Shown here: positions 56,657 to 64,000 of the stretch, in pieces
Layout of the letters: each line of letters opens with the position of its first letter
Numbering within the stretch: the first letter of the stretch is position 1
DNA from: Candidatus Corynebacterium avicola
Lineage (GTDB): Bacteria > Actinomycetota > Actinomycetes > Mycobacteriales > Mycobacteriaceae
Assembly (NCBI GenBank): GCA_019114135.1
Contig: DXGC01000077.1
Location: forward strand, 1 to 64,000
Direction: 5' to 3'
DNA: 64,000 nucleotides
Translations under genes and position numbers: made by a program
Notes under the pieces: model-generated
Databases searched by the model: none
What the model was told of the DNA's origin: nothing
The model's input: only the letters and a program-made list of their open reading frames with translations

Positions 56657-56686
56657 GAAACTGTACCGTACGTTCGGTACAGTTTC
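56657..56686 (-). promoter_or_regulatory. TetR operator upstream of the exporter
   Basis: GAAACTGTACCG-TACGTT-CGGTACAGTTTC: a perfect 12-bp inverted repeat with 6-base spacer, 46-75 bases before the exporter start. The long palindrome is typical of QacR/LfrR-type operators. Confidence 0.75.
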
Positions 56687-56834
56687 AAACTCCCTGTAAT
56701 GCCCTCGAAATCGAACGCAGAGAGGCAACACTGACGGGAAACACGGCTGTCACCCGCGAGAATTTTCTGCTCCCTAGCCTTTCCCGGGTGTCGGTAAGAC
56801 CCCGGCCCCAACGAGCAACACGGAGAGTCAATTC

Positions 56835-57629
56835 ATGTCAGAGACAGGGCCGTTCAGCGGCACCGCAGGTGAAAGCCGCATCACGATAGGCATCGTCAAC
56901 GTCAACACCAGCGCCTCGATGACGCAGACGATCGTCGATGCCGCTCGGACGGTCGCTGCGCCCGACACCGCGATCATCGGGGTCACCCCAGCCATCGGCC
57001 CCGAATCAGTTGAAACCCACCTGGAGGCCGCGCTGTCGCAGGTCGGCGTCATCTCCGCGGTCAACGAACGGAACACCGCCCCCGTCACCGAAGACTCCCC
57101 CGCCGTAGACGCCTGGATCGTCGCCGGCTACGGCGACGAGGGTCGCGAGGCACTCCAGGAACTCGTTGACGTACCGGTCGTCGACATCACCGAAGCTGCG
57201 GCGATCTCCGCCATGGCTGTCGGGGACCGTTATGCCGTTGTCACGACCCTCGACCGGACCGTCCCGATGATCCGGGGGCGCCTGCAGCTGGCCGGACTAC
57301 TCGACCGGTGCTCATCAGTGAGGGGCACCGGCCTCGGCGTCCTCGAACTGGAGGAGGACGCCGAGCGCACCGAAGCCCTCATCCTCGAACTCGCACGCGC
57401 CGCGCTTTTCGAAGGTGCTGAAGCCATCTGCCTCGGCTGTGGCGGGATGGCTGGGAGCGCTCCTCGTCTCACCAAAGCCCTCGGCGCCCCGGTGATCGAC
57501 GGGGTCGCTGCCGCGGTCGGCCTCGCCGAATCCCTCGTCCGCCAAGGCCTCCGCACGTCACGCACGGGTACGTATGCCCCCCGCACCGCCAAGAAACTGT
57601 CCGGATTCAAGGAACTGGAGATCCAATGA
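56835..57629 (+). CDS. Asp/Glu/hydantoin racemase-family protein (allantoin racemase-like)
   Basis: A 264-residue protein of the hydantoin/allantoin racemase family: IGIVNVNTSASMTQTIVDAA (family has NPN/VNTS), DITEAAAISA and ICLGCGGMAG with C202. The first catalytic Cys, normally in CFGDPG, is Gly (G98 in AGYGDEG), so a two-base racemisation as in HyuE/HpxA may not work. ATGA overlap with the NCS1 permease gene argues for a hydantoin or allantoin substrate. ATG 56835 has GGAGAG 7 bases upstream. Confidence 0.72.
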   Translation: MSETGPFSGTAGESRITIGIVNVNTSASMTQTIVDAARTVAAPDTAIIGVTPAIGPESVETHLEAALSQVGVISAVNERNTAPVTEDSPAVDAWIVAGYGDEGREALQELVDVPVVDITEAAAISAMAVGDRYAVVTTLDRTVPMIRGRLQLAGLLDRCSSVRGTGLGVLELEEDAERTEALILELARAALFEGAEAICLGCGGMAGSAPRLTKALGAPVIDGVAAAVGLAESLVRQGLRTSRTGTYAPRTAKKLSGFKELEIQ

Positions 57630-59134
57630 GCGACATGAAGAACCAGGAAGTCGTCTACCCGGACGGGGCAGACCCGGAACTCATCAACGACGACATTGCC
57701 CCACTGAAGAAGCAGAAGTGGGGCTCGTACAACATCTTCGCCTTCTGGATGTCGGACGTACACTCGGTGGGCGGGTACACGACCGCAGGTGGCCTGTTCG
57801 CCATGGGTCTCACCTCATGGCAGGTGCTTCTCGCACTGCTTGTCGGCATCTTCATCGTCTACTTCGCCTGCAACCTCGTGTCCCTGCCCTCACAGCGCTC
57901 CGGAACGCCCTTCGCCGTGGTCTGTCGCGCCGCCTTCGGCATTCACGGAGCGAAGATCCCCGCCCTCATCCGCGGCTGCATTGCCGTTGCCTGGTACGGG
58001 ATCCAGACCTACCTCGCCTCCCATGCGCTGGTCGTCCTCGTCCTCAAGATCCAACCGGACTGGGCCGAATGGGCCGACAAGGACCTCCACGGATTCCTCG
58101 GACTGTCGGTGCTCGGCTACATCGCATTCGGTGTCATGTGGGTCGTCCAGGCCCTGGTCTTCTGGCGCGGAATGGACGCCATCCGGAAGTTCATCGATTT
58201 CTGTGGCCCGGCGGTCTACGTGGTGATGGCCATTCTGGCCATCTACCTCATCAGCGAAGCCGGATGGTCGAACATCAACTTCAGCCTCTCCGACGAGAAC
58301 CTCACCGGATTCGCGGTCTTCTCCACGTTCTGCGCGGCCGTGGCCACCACCGTCAGCTACTTCTCGGGACCGATGCTCAACTTCGGCGACATCTCCCGCT
58401 ACGGAAAGTCCCAGAAGGCTGTAACCCGGGGCAACCTACTGGGACTGCCCCTGAACTTCCTGGTGTTCTCCATCATGGTCGTCGTCACCGCGTCCGCCAC
58501 GGTCCCGGTGTACGGAGAGCTGATCACCGACCCGGTCGACACCATCGCAGAGCTCGACAACACCGTCGCCATCGCCTTCGGTGCCCTCACCCTCCTGATC
58601 GCGACGGTCGGCATCAACATCGTCGCCAACTTCATCGCACCTGCCTTCGATTTCTCGACGGTGGCGCCGAAACTGATCTCGTGGCGGGCCGGCGGCATGA
58701 TCGCCGCAGTCGGATCAGTCTTCCTCACCCCCTGGAACCTCTACAACTCCCCGGACGCCATCCACTACACACTCGACACCCTGGCCGCGTTCATCGGACC
58801 CGTGTTCGGTGTCCTCATCGCGTACTTCTACGTGATCAACCGTGGAGACCTCGACGTTCCCGCATTGTTCGACAGCTCCCCGTCGGGCACCTACCACTAC
58901 TCCAACGGATTCAACGTCAATGCCGTGGTGTCGATCTGCGTCACCGCTGTCGTGGGCATCGTCATCGTGGTCACGCCGGCGTTCTCCGCCGCAGCTCCTT
59001 ACACCTGGTTCATCGGAGCGATCCTCGCCGGAGTGATGGTCATCGTGTTGGAGAACATCCGCCCATCGGTGGTCATGCGAGACGCCGAATCCGCATCCAC
59101 TGCTCGCGAAGGGTCGGTCCGCATCTTCTCCTGA
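57626..59134 (+). CDS. NCS1-family nucleobase/ureide symporter
   Basis: A 502-residue transporter with about 12 helices of the LeuT fold: NIFAFWMSDVHSVGGYTTAG at the start, PFAVVCRAAFGIHGAKIPAL, and YFSGPMLNFGDISRYGKS; these are the NCS1 substrate and cation motifs. Members import allantoin, hydantoins, uracil or purines with Na+ or H+. Coupled to the racemase gene by a 4-base overlap, so allantoin or a hydantoin is likely. Confidence 0.88.
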   Translation: MSDMKNQEVVYPDGADPELINDDIAPLKKQKWGSYNIFAFWMSDVHSVGGYTTAGGLFAMGLTSWQVLLALLVGIFIVYFACNLVSLPSQRSGTPFAVVCRAAFGIHGAKIPALIRGCIAVAWYGIQTYLASHALVVLVLKIQPDWAEWADKDLHGFLGLSVLGYIAFGVMWVVQALVFWRGMDAIRKFIDFCGPAVYVVMAILAIYLISEAGWSNINFSLSDENLTGFAVFSTFCAAVATTVSYFSGPMLNFGDISRYGKSQKAVTRGNLLGLPLNFLVFSIMVVVTASATVPVYGELITDPVDTIAELDNTVAIAFGALTLLIATVGINIVANFIAPAFDFSTVAPKLISWRAGGMIAAVGSVFLTPWNLYNSPDAIHYTLDTLAAFIGPVFGVLIAYFYVINRGDLDVPALFDSSPSGTYHYSNGFNVNAVVSICVTAVVGIVIVVTPAFSAAAPYTWFIGAILAGVMVIVLENIRPSVVMRDAESASTAREGSVRIFS

Positions 59135-59164
59135 CCCCTGAACCCAGGAACGTCGGCATTATTG

Positions 59165-59194
59165 TTGACGTGTCAACTATAGAAAGATATAGTT
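59165..59194 (+). promoter_or_regulatory. strong promoter with nested palindromes
   Basis: TTGACG (59165-59170), 17-base spacer, TATAGT (59188-59193), 8 bases to ATG 59202. Over it lie GTTGAC-GT-GTCAAC (59164-59177) and AACTATA-N6-TATAGTT (59175-59194). The -35 and -10 each sit inside one palindrome, so a bound repressor would hide both. A leaderless mRNA results. Confidence 0.7.
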
Positions 59195-59201
59195 ACTGGC
59201 C

Positions 59202-59780
59202 ATGACTTCTGAGAACACTTCCCGCCCCCGTATCGCCGTCTTCGCAGGCACCGTCCGCGAAGGCCGCAACTCCATCAAGATCGCCGAGTGGGCCGTCGAG
59301 TCCCTGAAGAACGCCGGCGTCGACGCCGACGTCGAGGTCCTGGACCTCGCCGAGCAGCAGCTCGGCAAGTTCACCTCCGCCACCCCGCCCCGCATGCACG
59401 AGGGCGAGTACGAGGAGCCGGAGCTCGCCGCCTGGTCCCGGAAGGTCGGCAGCTTCGACGGCTTCATCTTCGCCACCGGTGAGTACAACGGCTCTGTCCC
59501 GGGCGTCATGAAGAACGCCGTGGACTCCCTGTTCCGCGAGTGGACCGAGAAGCCCGTCGGCTTCATCGGCTGGGGCTCCACCGGCGCCTCCTCCGCCGTG
59601 GCCCACTGGCACACCGTGGCCACCTACCTCGGCATGAAGGTCATCGACAAGGACGTCCTGCTCACCTTCGAGGAGGTCTTCCCCGACTTCGTCTTCACCC
59701 CCTCCGAGCAGCACACCCAGGCCGTCGTCGCCCTGGGCACCGCCGTCGCCGAGGCTGCCTCGGTCTCCGTCAGCGTCTAG
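59202..59780 (+). CDS. NADPH-dependent FMN reductase / azoreductase-like
   Basis: A 192-residue flavodoxin-like protein: RIAVFAGTVREGRNSIKIAE (FMN phosphate loop), then GFIFATGEYNGSVPGVMKNA, GFIGWGSTGASSAVAHW. This pattern (GS/T-x-R and E-Y-N-x-S-x-P) is that of YieF/ArsH-type quinone/FMN reductases. Repression by a nearby redox-sensing regulator is likely given the promoter; no regulator gene adjoins it. Confidence 0.85.
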   Translation: MTSENTSRPRIAVFAGTVREGRNSIKIAEWAVESLKNAGVDADVEVLDLAEQQLGKFTSATPPRMHEGEYEEPELAAWSRKVGSFDGFIFATGEYNGSVPGVMKNAVDSLFREWTEKPVGFIGWGSTGASSAVAHWHTVATYLGMKVIDKDVLLTFEEVFPDFVFTPSEQHTQAVVALGTAVAEAASVSVSV

Positions 59781-61369
59781 TCGACCGTCGGAAGCGTCAG
59801 CGCCGTCCCCTCCCCGAAGGTCACCGTGTGGCGGTTCGGATGGAGGACATCCGCGGTCAGCGGATTCTCCCCGTTCCCGGGATTGCGTGAGTAGAAGGGG
59901 AACCACCCGCCGGCGACACTGAGTCGGATCCGGTGTCCGGCGGTGAAGACGTGGGCGGTGTCCAGCAGGTCGAGCTCTACCGAGTCATGCTCGCCGACCA
60001 CCCGCCGGAAGGTCTCGGTCACATTTGTCGAGCGCCCCTTCCCGTCCACGTCGCTGACCCGGACGAACAGGTCGACGTCCGGCAGCTCCGCGGTATGGCG
60101 CAAGGTCAGCCGAGGCGCTCCGGCGAGGGTGACGTCGCGGTCCAGCACCGCGGTGTCGAAGGTCAGGACGTCCGGACGCTCCACCAGGTAGCTGTCCTCA
60201 CGGTAGCCACCACCGGACATTTCATTGCCGCCGGACGACGGGGTGGGGTCGGCGGGATCGAAGAGGAAAGACGCCGTCGCAGCGTCCGGAGCCTCATCAG
60301 CCAGCACGCCACCGGTCGCCGGGTGGAGCACCAACTCCCCGGCACCGGCAGGCGGCCACTGGTCGAGATGCCGCCACTCCCCTGCCGGGGTGAACTCCAC
60401 GTCGACACCCTCGTACGCACGGGCCACTCCAGCGAGGTGGGCGTCCAACCAGTTCAGCACCGCCGGGCGGATCACCGCACTGTCCATGTCGAGGTGTCCC
60501 CACGCGCCGGAGACGAGCCGGACGGTCACTCCACGGTCCCGCAGCGTCCGGTACTGCTCCATTGACTGCACGAGGAAGATGTCCTGCCATCCGGCGATGA
60601 TCAGCGTCGGCACGGTGCTGGCCTTCAACGCATCCGCGTGCTGCATCGGGGCCACGAACGGATCGTCGAGGTCGGGATGCTCCAGTCGCTCCCGCAGCCA
60701 CGGCGCCGAGGCATCGAAAGCGGCGGTCGCTGCGGGCAGGACCGGAACCGCCGAGACCGCCGCCTTCCGCGCCGACCGGTCACGCAGCGCGGCCAGCAGG
60801 TCGCCGGGACGGCGGTTGTGCAGCAGACGCACCTGCTGTGACCAACCGAAGATGTCGTAGTGGAACGATCCGGTTCCCCAGGCATGGCGACTGAAATCGT
60901 GGGGCCCCTCCATCACCACCGAGGCGACGAGATCCTCCGGCGGGTCCGCCAGGATCGACCACTGCGTGTAGCCGAGGTAGGAGTGCCCGAAGGTCGCGAA
61001 AGTCCCCGGGTACCAGGACTGTTCGCGCAGCCAGGCGACCACGTCATGGCCGTCGGCGGTCTCCGTGCGCATCGGGTCGAAGGTGCCGGACGAGCCGTTC
61101 GTCCCGCGGGAGGCGACATAGACCACCGTATAGCCCTGACCTGCCCAGACACGCGCGAACCCCATCCCCATCGCCATGCCCCGGCCATACGGGGTGCGGA
61201 CCAGGACGACGCCTTTGGACGGGACGGTCGGCGTGTAGAGGTCTGCTGCTAGGTGAACACCGTCACGGAGCGGGATGCGTACCTCCTCCTTCTCCCACGG
61301 GGTGGGGCGGGGCAGGCGACTGCGGCGGGCAAAGAGACGGTCGATGAATGGTGGGCGCAGACGTGGCAT
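59777..61369 (-). CDS. CocE/NonD-family serine hydrolase
   Basis: A 530-residue hydrolase: an N-terminal alpha/beta domain with Ser nucleophile in FGHSYLGYTQW, Asp in IAGWQDIF and His in GAWGHLDMD, and a C-terminal jelly-roll typical of X-Pro dipeptidyl-peptidase/CocE. No signal peptide. ATG 61369 has TAGAAT 8 bases upstream. Substrate unknown; esters or acyl-peptides are typical. Its end overlaps the FMN reductase gene by 4 bases (CTAG). Confidence 0.85.
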   Translation of the reverse strand: MPRLRPPFIDRLFARRSRLPRPTPWEKEEVRIPLRDGVHLAADLYTPTVPSKGVVLVRTPYGRGMAMGMGFARVWAGQGYTVVYVASRGTNGSSGTFDPMRTETADGHDVVAWLREQSWYPGTFATFGHSYLGYTQWSILADPPEDLVASVVMEGPHDFSRHAWGTGSFHYDIFGWSQQVRLLHNRRPGDLLAALRDRSARKAAVSAVPVLPAATAAFDASAPWLRERLEHPDLDDPFVAPMQHADALKASTVPTLIIAGWQDIFLVQSMEQYRTLRDRGVTVRLVSGAWGHLDMDSAVIRPAVLNWLDAHLAGVARAYEGVDVEFTPAGEWRHLDQWPPAGAGELVLHPATGGVLADEAPDAATASFLFDPADPTPSSGGNEMSGGGYREDSYLVERPDVLTFDTAVLDRDVTLAGAPRLTLRHTAELPDVDLFVRVSDVDGKGRSTNVTETFRRVVGEHDSVELDLLDTAHVFTAGHRIRLSVAGGWFPFYSRNPGNGENPLTADVLHPNRHTVTFGEGTALTLPTVD

Positions 61370-61544
61370 GGTCCGCAATTCTAGTGCAGCTCCGGAACAC
61401 CGGGTACAGGTTTCACGGGGGCCGTGACCGTCACCCGGAGGGGCACCCCCGCGAATCTCACCCGGTGGGACAATAGTCCGTGAACTAGGATCACTGATGA
61501 ACAATTCCACCGACTCCCACCGACTCCACTGACGAGGAGGCCCG

Positions 61545-62861
61545 TTGCCCGCCACGAACCCCTCCGTCGACCCGGCGACTCTCCAGGAGCTGACGCGGAT
61601 CGCGGACACCCACCTGAGCACCACCGACCCCCTGGTCGCGGGACTCTGGTCGACCCCGGTGACCTGGCGGCAACCGGTGCACACTGTCTACATCCCGGCA
61701 CACCTCCTCACCGACAGCGCGGACACACCCCGATCCTGGGGCGACACCGCCCTGGGGACCCTGGACGCCGTCATCGACGATGCCGGGCTCGCCCGTCTCT
61801 GTGGCGTCGACGAGCGTGACGCCGCCACCGTCGCCGCACTCACCAGGGAGAAACTGCTCACCGAACCCATCGAGGACCTGCGCATCGACTTCGAGGACGG
61901 GTTCACCCAGCGTGGCGTCCCCACCGGGGAACGTGACGCCGACGAGGACTCGCGGGCACACGAGGCCGCCGGGATCCTGTCCACGTGGCTGGTGGCCGAC
62001 TCCCCGGCACCGGCCTTCGCCGGTATCCGGTTCAAGTCCTTCGACCCGGCCACGCGTGACCGCGGCATCCGCACGCTCACCATCGTGCTCACCGGGCTGG
62101 CGGAGCAGGGCGTCCTGCACCGCGTCCTCAACGACAACCGCCGCGCCCTGCGGCTGACGCTGCCGAAGGTCCAGCACCACTCCCAGGTCGAGGCCTTCGT
62201 CCGGGTGCTCCGCCAGCTCGAGACGACCCTGGGCCTGCCGGAGATCCCCTTCGAGGTGCAGGTCGAGACCCCGCAGGCAATCGTCGCCGCAGACGGTTCC
62301 CTGGAACCGCCGCGGATCATCGAGGCCGGTGAGGGCCGCGTCCTGTCCCTGCACTACGGCACCTACGACTACTCCGCCTCGCTCGGGATCGATGCCGCCG
62401 AGCAGTCCATGGCGCACCCCGTCGCCGACTTCGCCAAGGACGTCCTGCAGGTTGCCACCACCGCGACGGCGGTGGAGCTGTCCGACGGCTCCACCAACCG
62501 CATCCCCGTCGGCACCGACGCCCAGATCGCCGAGGGGTGGAAGGTGCACAGTGAGCTGGTCGCCCGGCACCTGCGCCGCGGTATCCGCCAGGGGTGGGAC
62601 CTGCACCCGAACCAGCTGGTGACCCGCCACCTCACGACCATCGCGTATTTTCGACAGCACTGGGCCACCACGGCCGAGCGGCTGCGCGCCTACGTCAACG
62701 ACGACACATCCACCTGGATGGACGAACCGGCGACGGCGAAGGCGATGGCGGGATACCTCCTGCGCGCCCGCGCCTGCGGCGCCGTCACCGAGGACGAACT
62801 GGCGACCACCGGCGTCGACGAGACCGGCCTGCGGCAGCTCCAGGTGACCGGTCGGCTGTGA
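61545..62861 (+). CDS. DUF6986-type aldolase/citrate lyase-like protein
   Basis: A 438-residue TIM-barrel protein of the HpcH/citrate lyase superfamily: LRIDFEDGFTQRG, then LRLTLPKVQHHSQVEAFVR, PFEVQVETPQAIV, and LSLHYGTYDYSASLGID are the metal and phosphate sites. This branch, found beside allantoinase in actinobacteria, is related to malate synthase; a role in using glyoxylate from allantoin is attractive but unproved. TTG 61545 has GAGGAGG 5 bases upstream. Followed 24 bases later by allB. Confidence 0.75.
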   Translation: MPATNPSVDPATLQELTRIADTHLSTTDPLVAGLWSTPVTWRQPVHTVYIPAHLLTDSADTPRSWGDTALGTLDAVIDDAGLARLCGVDERDAATVAALTREKLLTEPIEDLRIDFEDGFTQRGVPTGERDADEDSRAHEAAGILSTWLVADSPAPAFAGIRFKSFDPATRDRGIRTLTIVLTGLAEQGVLHRVLNDNRRALRLTLPKVQHHSQVEAFVRVLRQLETTLGLPEIPFEVQVETPQAIVAADGSLEPPRIIEAGEGRVLSLHYGTYDYSASLGIDAAEQSMAHPVADFAKDVLQVATTATAVELSDGSTNRIPVGTDAQIAEGWKVHSELVARHLRRGIRQGWDLHPNQLVTRHLTTIAYFRQHWATTAERLRAYVNDDTSTWMDEPATAKAMAGYLLRARACGAVTEDELATTGVDETGLRQLQVTGRL

Positions 62862-62885
62862 CGGCGCTCTGACAGAGGAGGAACG

Positions 62886-64000
62886 ATGAGCCAGATTTCC
62901 ACGATCTACCGTGCCGCGAATGCGGTGTATCTCCCCGACGGGCACGACACCCCGGTGCAGGGCCCGGCCACACTGCTGGTCGCCGGCGACACCATCGTCG
63001 AGATCCTGCAGGGACGGGACGCCGCGGTCCCCGGCGACGACAGCACCGCGAACGGTCACCCCATCGCCCCGGACGCCTCCGTCGTCGACCTCCCCGACGA
63101 CCAGGTGCTGATTCCCGGACTGGTGGACACCCACGTGCACGTCAACGAACCCGGACGCACCGAGTGGGAGGGCTTCGCCTCCGTCACCCGTGCCGCCGCT
63201 GCCGGTGGTGTGACAACCCTGCTCGACATGCCGCTGAACTCCATCCCCTCCACCGTCACCGTGGACGCCCTCGACTCCAAGCAGCAGGTCGCGGGTGAGC
63301 CGAACAAGGCCAAGATCAACGTGGGTTTCTGGGGCGGTGTGGTCCCTGAGAACCTCGGCACCGGTGAGCTGAAGGCCCTGTGGGACCGCGGGGTCTTCGG
63401 CTTCAAGTGCTTCCTGCTGCACTCCGGGGTCGACGAGTTCCAGCCGCTGTCCACCGGTCAACTGCACCAGGCCATGACCGAGATCGCCGCCTTCGACGGC
63501 CTGCTCATCGTCCACGCCGAGGACGCCGGGGAAATCGCCGCCGGCGAGGAGCACGTGGAGGCCGCCGGCGGCATCGACGAGACCTACGACAGTTTCCTGG
63601 CCTCCCGCCCGTCGTCGGCGGAGGCCACGGCCATCGCCACGGTGATCGCCGCCGCCGAGGAGACCGGGTGCCGGGCGCACATCCTGCACCTCTCCGACTC
63701 CGGGTCGATCGACCAGATCGCCGCCGCCCGCGAGCGCGGTGTACGGATCACCGCGGAGACCTGCCCGCACTACCTGGCGTTGTTCTCCGAGGAGATCCAG
63801 AACGGTGCCACCCAGTTCAAGTGCTGCCCGCCGGTACGCACCGCCGGTAACCGTGAACGGCTGTGGAAGGGGCTTGTGGACGGGGTGATCTCCACGGTCG
63901 TCTCCGACCACTCCCCCTGCACCGCCGAGCTGAAGAAGTTCGCCGAGGTCGCCGAGGCTCAGGCGTCCGCCAACGAGCACAACGAGCTCACTGCGTTCGC
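62886..64000 (+). CDS. allB: allantoinase, N-terminal 371 residues (3' end outside window)
   Basis: Open to the right edge without a stop. A dihydroorotase-like metal hydrolase: DTHVHVNEPGRTEWEGF (first two His), GFKCFLLHSG (carbamylated Lys), LLIVHAEDAG, HILHLSDSG, ETCPHYL, FKCCPPVR and VVSDHSPC. The NEPGRTEWEG and FKCFL forms mark allantoinase rather than hydantoinase or dihydroorotase. It opens allantoin to allantoate. ATG 62886 has AGGAGG 7 bases upstream. Confidence 0.93.
   Translation, partial: MSQISTIYRAANAVYLPDGHDTPVQGPATLLVAGDTIVEILQGRDAAVPGDDSTANGHPIAPDASVVDLPDDQVLIPGLVDTHVHVNEPGRTEWEGFASVTRAAAAGGVTTLLDMPLNSIPSTVTVDALDSKQQVAGEPNKAKINVGFWGGVVPENLGTGELKALWDRGVFGFKCFLLHSGVDEFQPLSTGQLHQAMTEIAAFDGLLIVHAEDAGEIAAGEEHVEAAGGIDETYDSFLASRPSSAEATAIATVIAAAEETGCRAHILHLSDSGSIDQIAAARERGVRITAETCPHYLALFSEEIQNGATQFKCCPPVRTAGNRERLWKGLVDGVISTVVSDHSPCTAELKKFAEVAEAQASANEHNELTAF

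Overview
The window looks like chromosome from a high-GC actinobacterium, most likely a Corynebacterium. Support for this (inference): very high G+C at third codon positions, a DUF222/HNH endonuclease of the corynebacterial-mycobacterial type, a ClpP3/ClpP4-like pair, a paired flavin oxidoreductase and cyclopropane-synthase-like methyltransferase of the 10-methyl fatty acid type, and many genes that carry a TAnnnT -10 box 6 to 8 bases before the start codon, the signature of leaderless mRNAs. No phage, insertion sequence, integrase, rRNA or CRISPR array was seen. No gap between genes exceeds about 300 bases. The species cannot be fixed from the sequence alone.

Layout. 1-6.9 kb: end of an alpha/beta hydrolase, a reductase plus AraC/DinB regulator pair, two identical tRNA-Arg(ACG) genes 4.5 kb apart, an SDR, two clpP genes with a convergent XRE regulator, an acyl-CoA ligase, and tRNA-Ser(GCT). 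6.9-15.6 kb: aminotransferase pat, a distant OHCU-decarboxylase-like protein, a lipoprotein, the bfaB-bfaA pair, a DUF805 protein and the helicase hrpB. 15.6-30.7 kb: GlsB-like proteins, xdhABC, DUF488, the HNH protein, a TetR regulator, small oxidoreductases, a gamma carbonic anhydrase, a sirtuin, an XRE/membrane-protein pair and a secreted phospholipase-like protein. 30.7-41.2 kb: one long minus-strand nitrogen locus, urtABCDE (urea ABC importer) followed by ureA-X-ureB-ureC-ureF-ureG-ureD. 41.4-44.7 kb: an ArsR-type sensor facing a FecCD-type metal-chelate importer across a perfect palindrome. 44.7-56.7 kb: a three-gene small membrane-protein operon, an ABC-F resistance-type ATPase with a structured leader and a 14-codon upstream ORF, a YibE/F protein, two DHA2-type exporters, a TrxR-like flavoprotein, and a PCu(A)C/PepSY divergent pair. 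56.8-64 kb: racemase, NCS1 permease, FMN reductase, CocE-like hydrolase, a citrate-lyase-like protein and the start of allantoinase.

How the genes work together. Nitrogen scavenging dominates. Purines can be oxidised by XdhABC, an allantoin-type ureide imported and opened (NCS1 permease, racemase, allantoinase), and the urea that results, or external urea taken up by UrtABCDE, hydrolysed by urease. Urease needs nickel, and the cluster lacks ureE. In its place, between ureA and ureB, sits a CbiX-like protein whose last 25 residues contain 11 histidines. The ArsR-controlled importer next door may supply the metal (inference).

The strongest candidates for new biology are the His-tailed CbiX-like protein in the urease operon, the leader of the ABC-F gene, and the ClpP pair in which the second subunit lacks all three catalytic residues.
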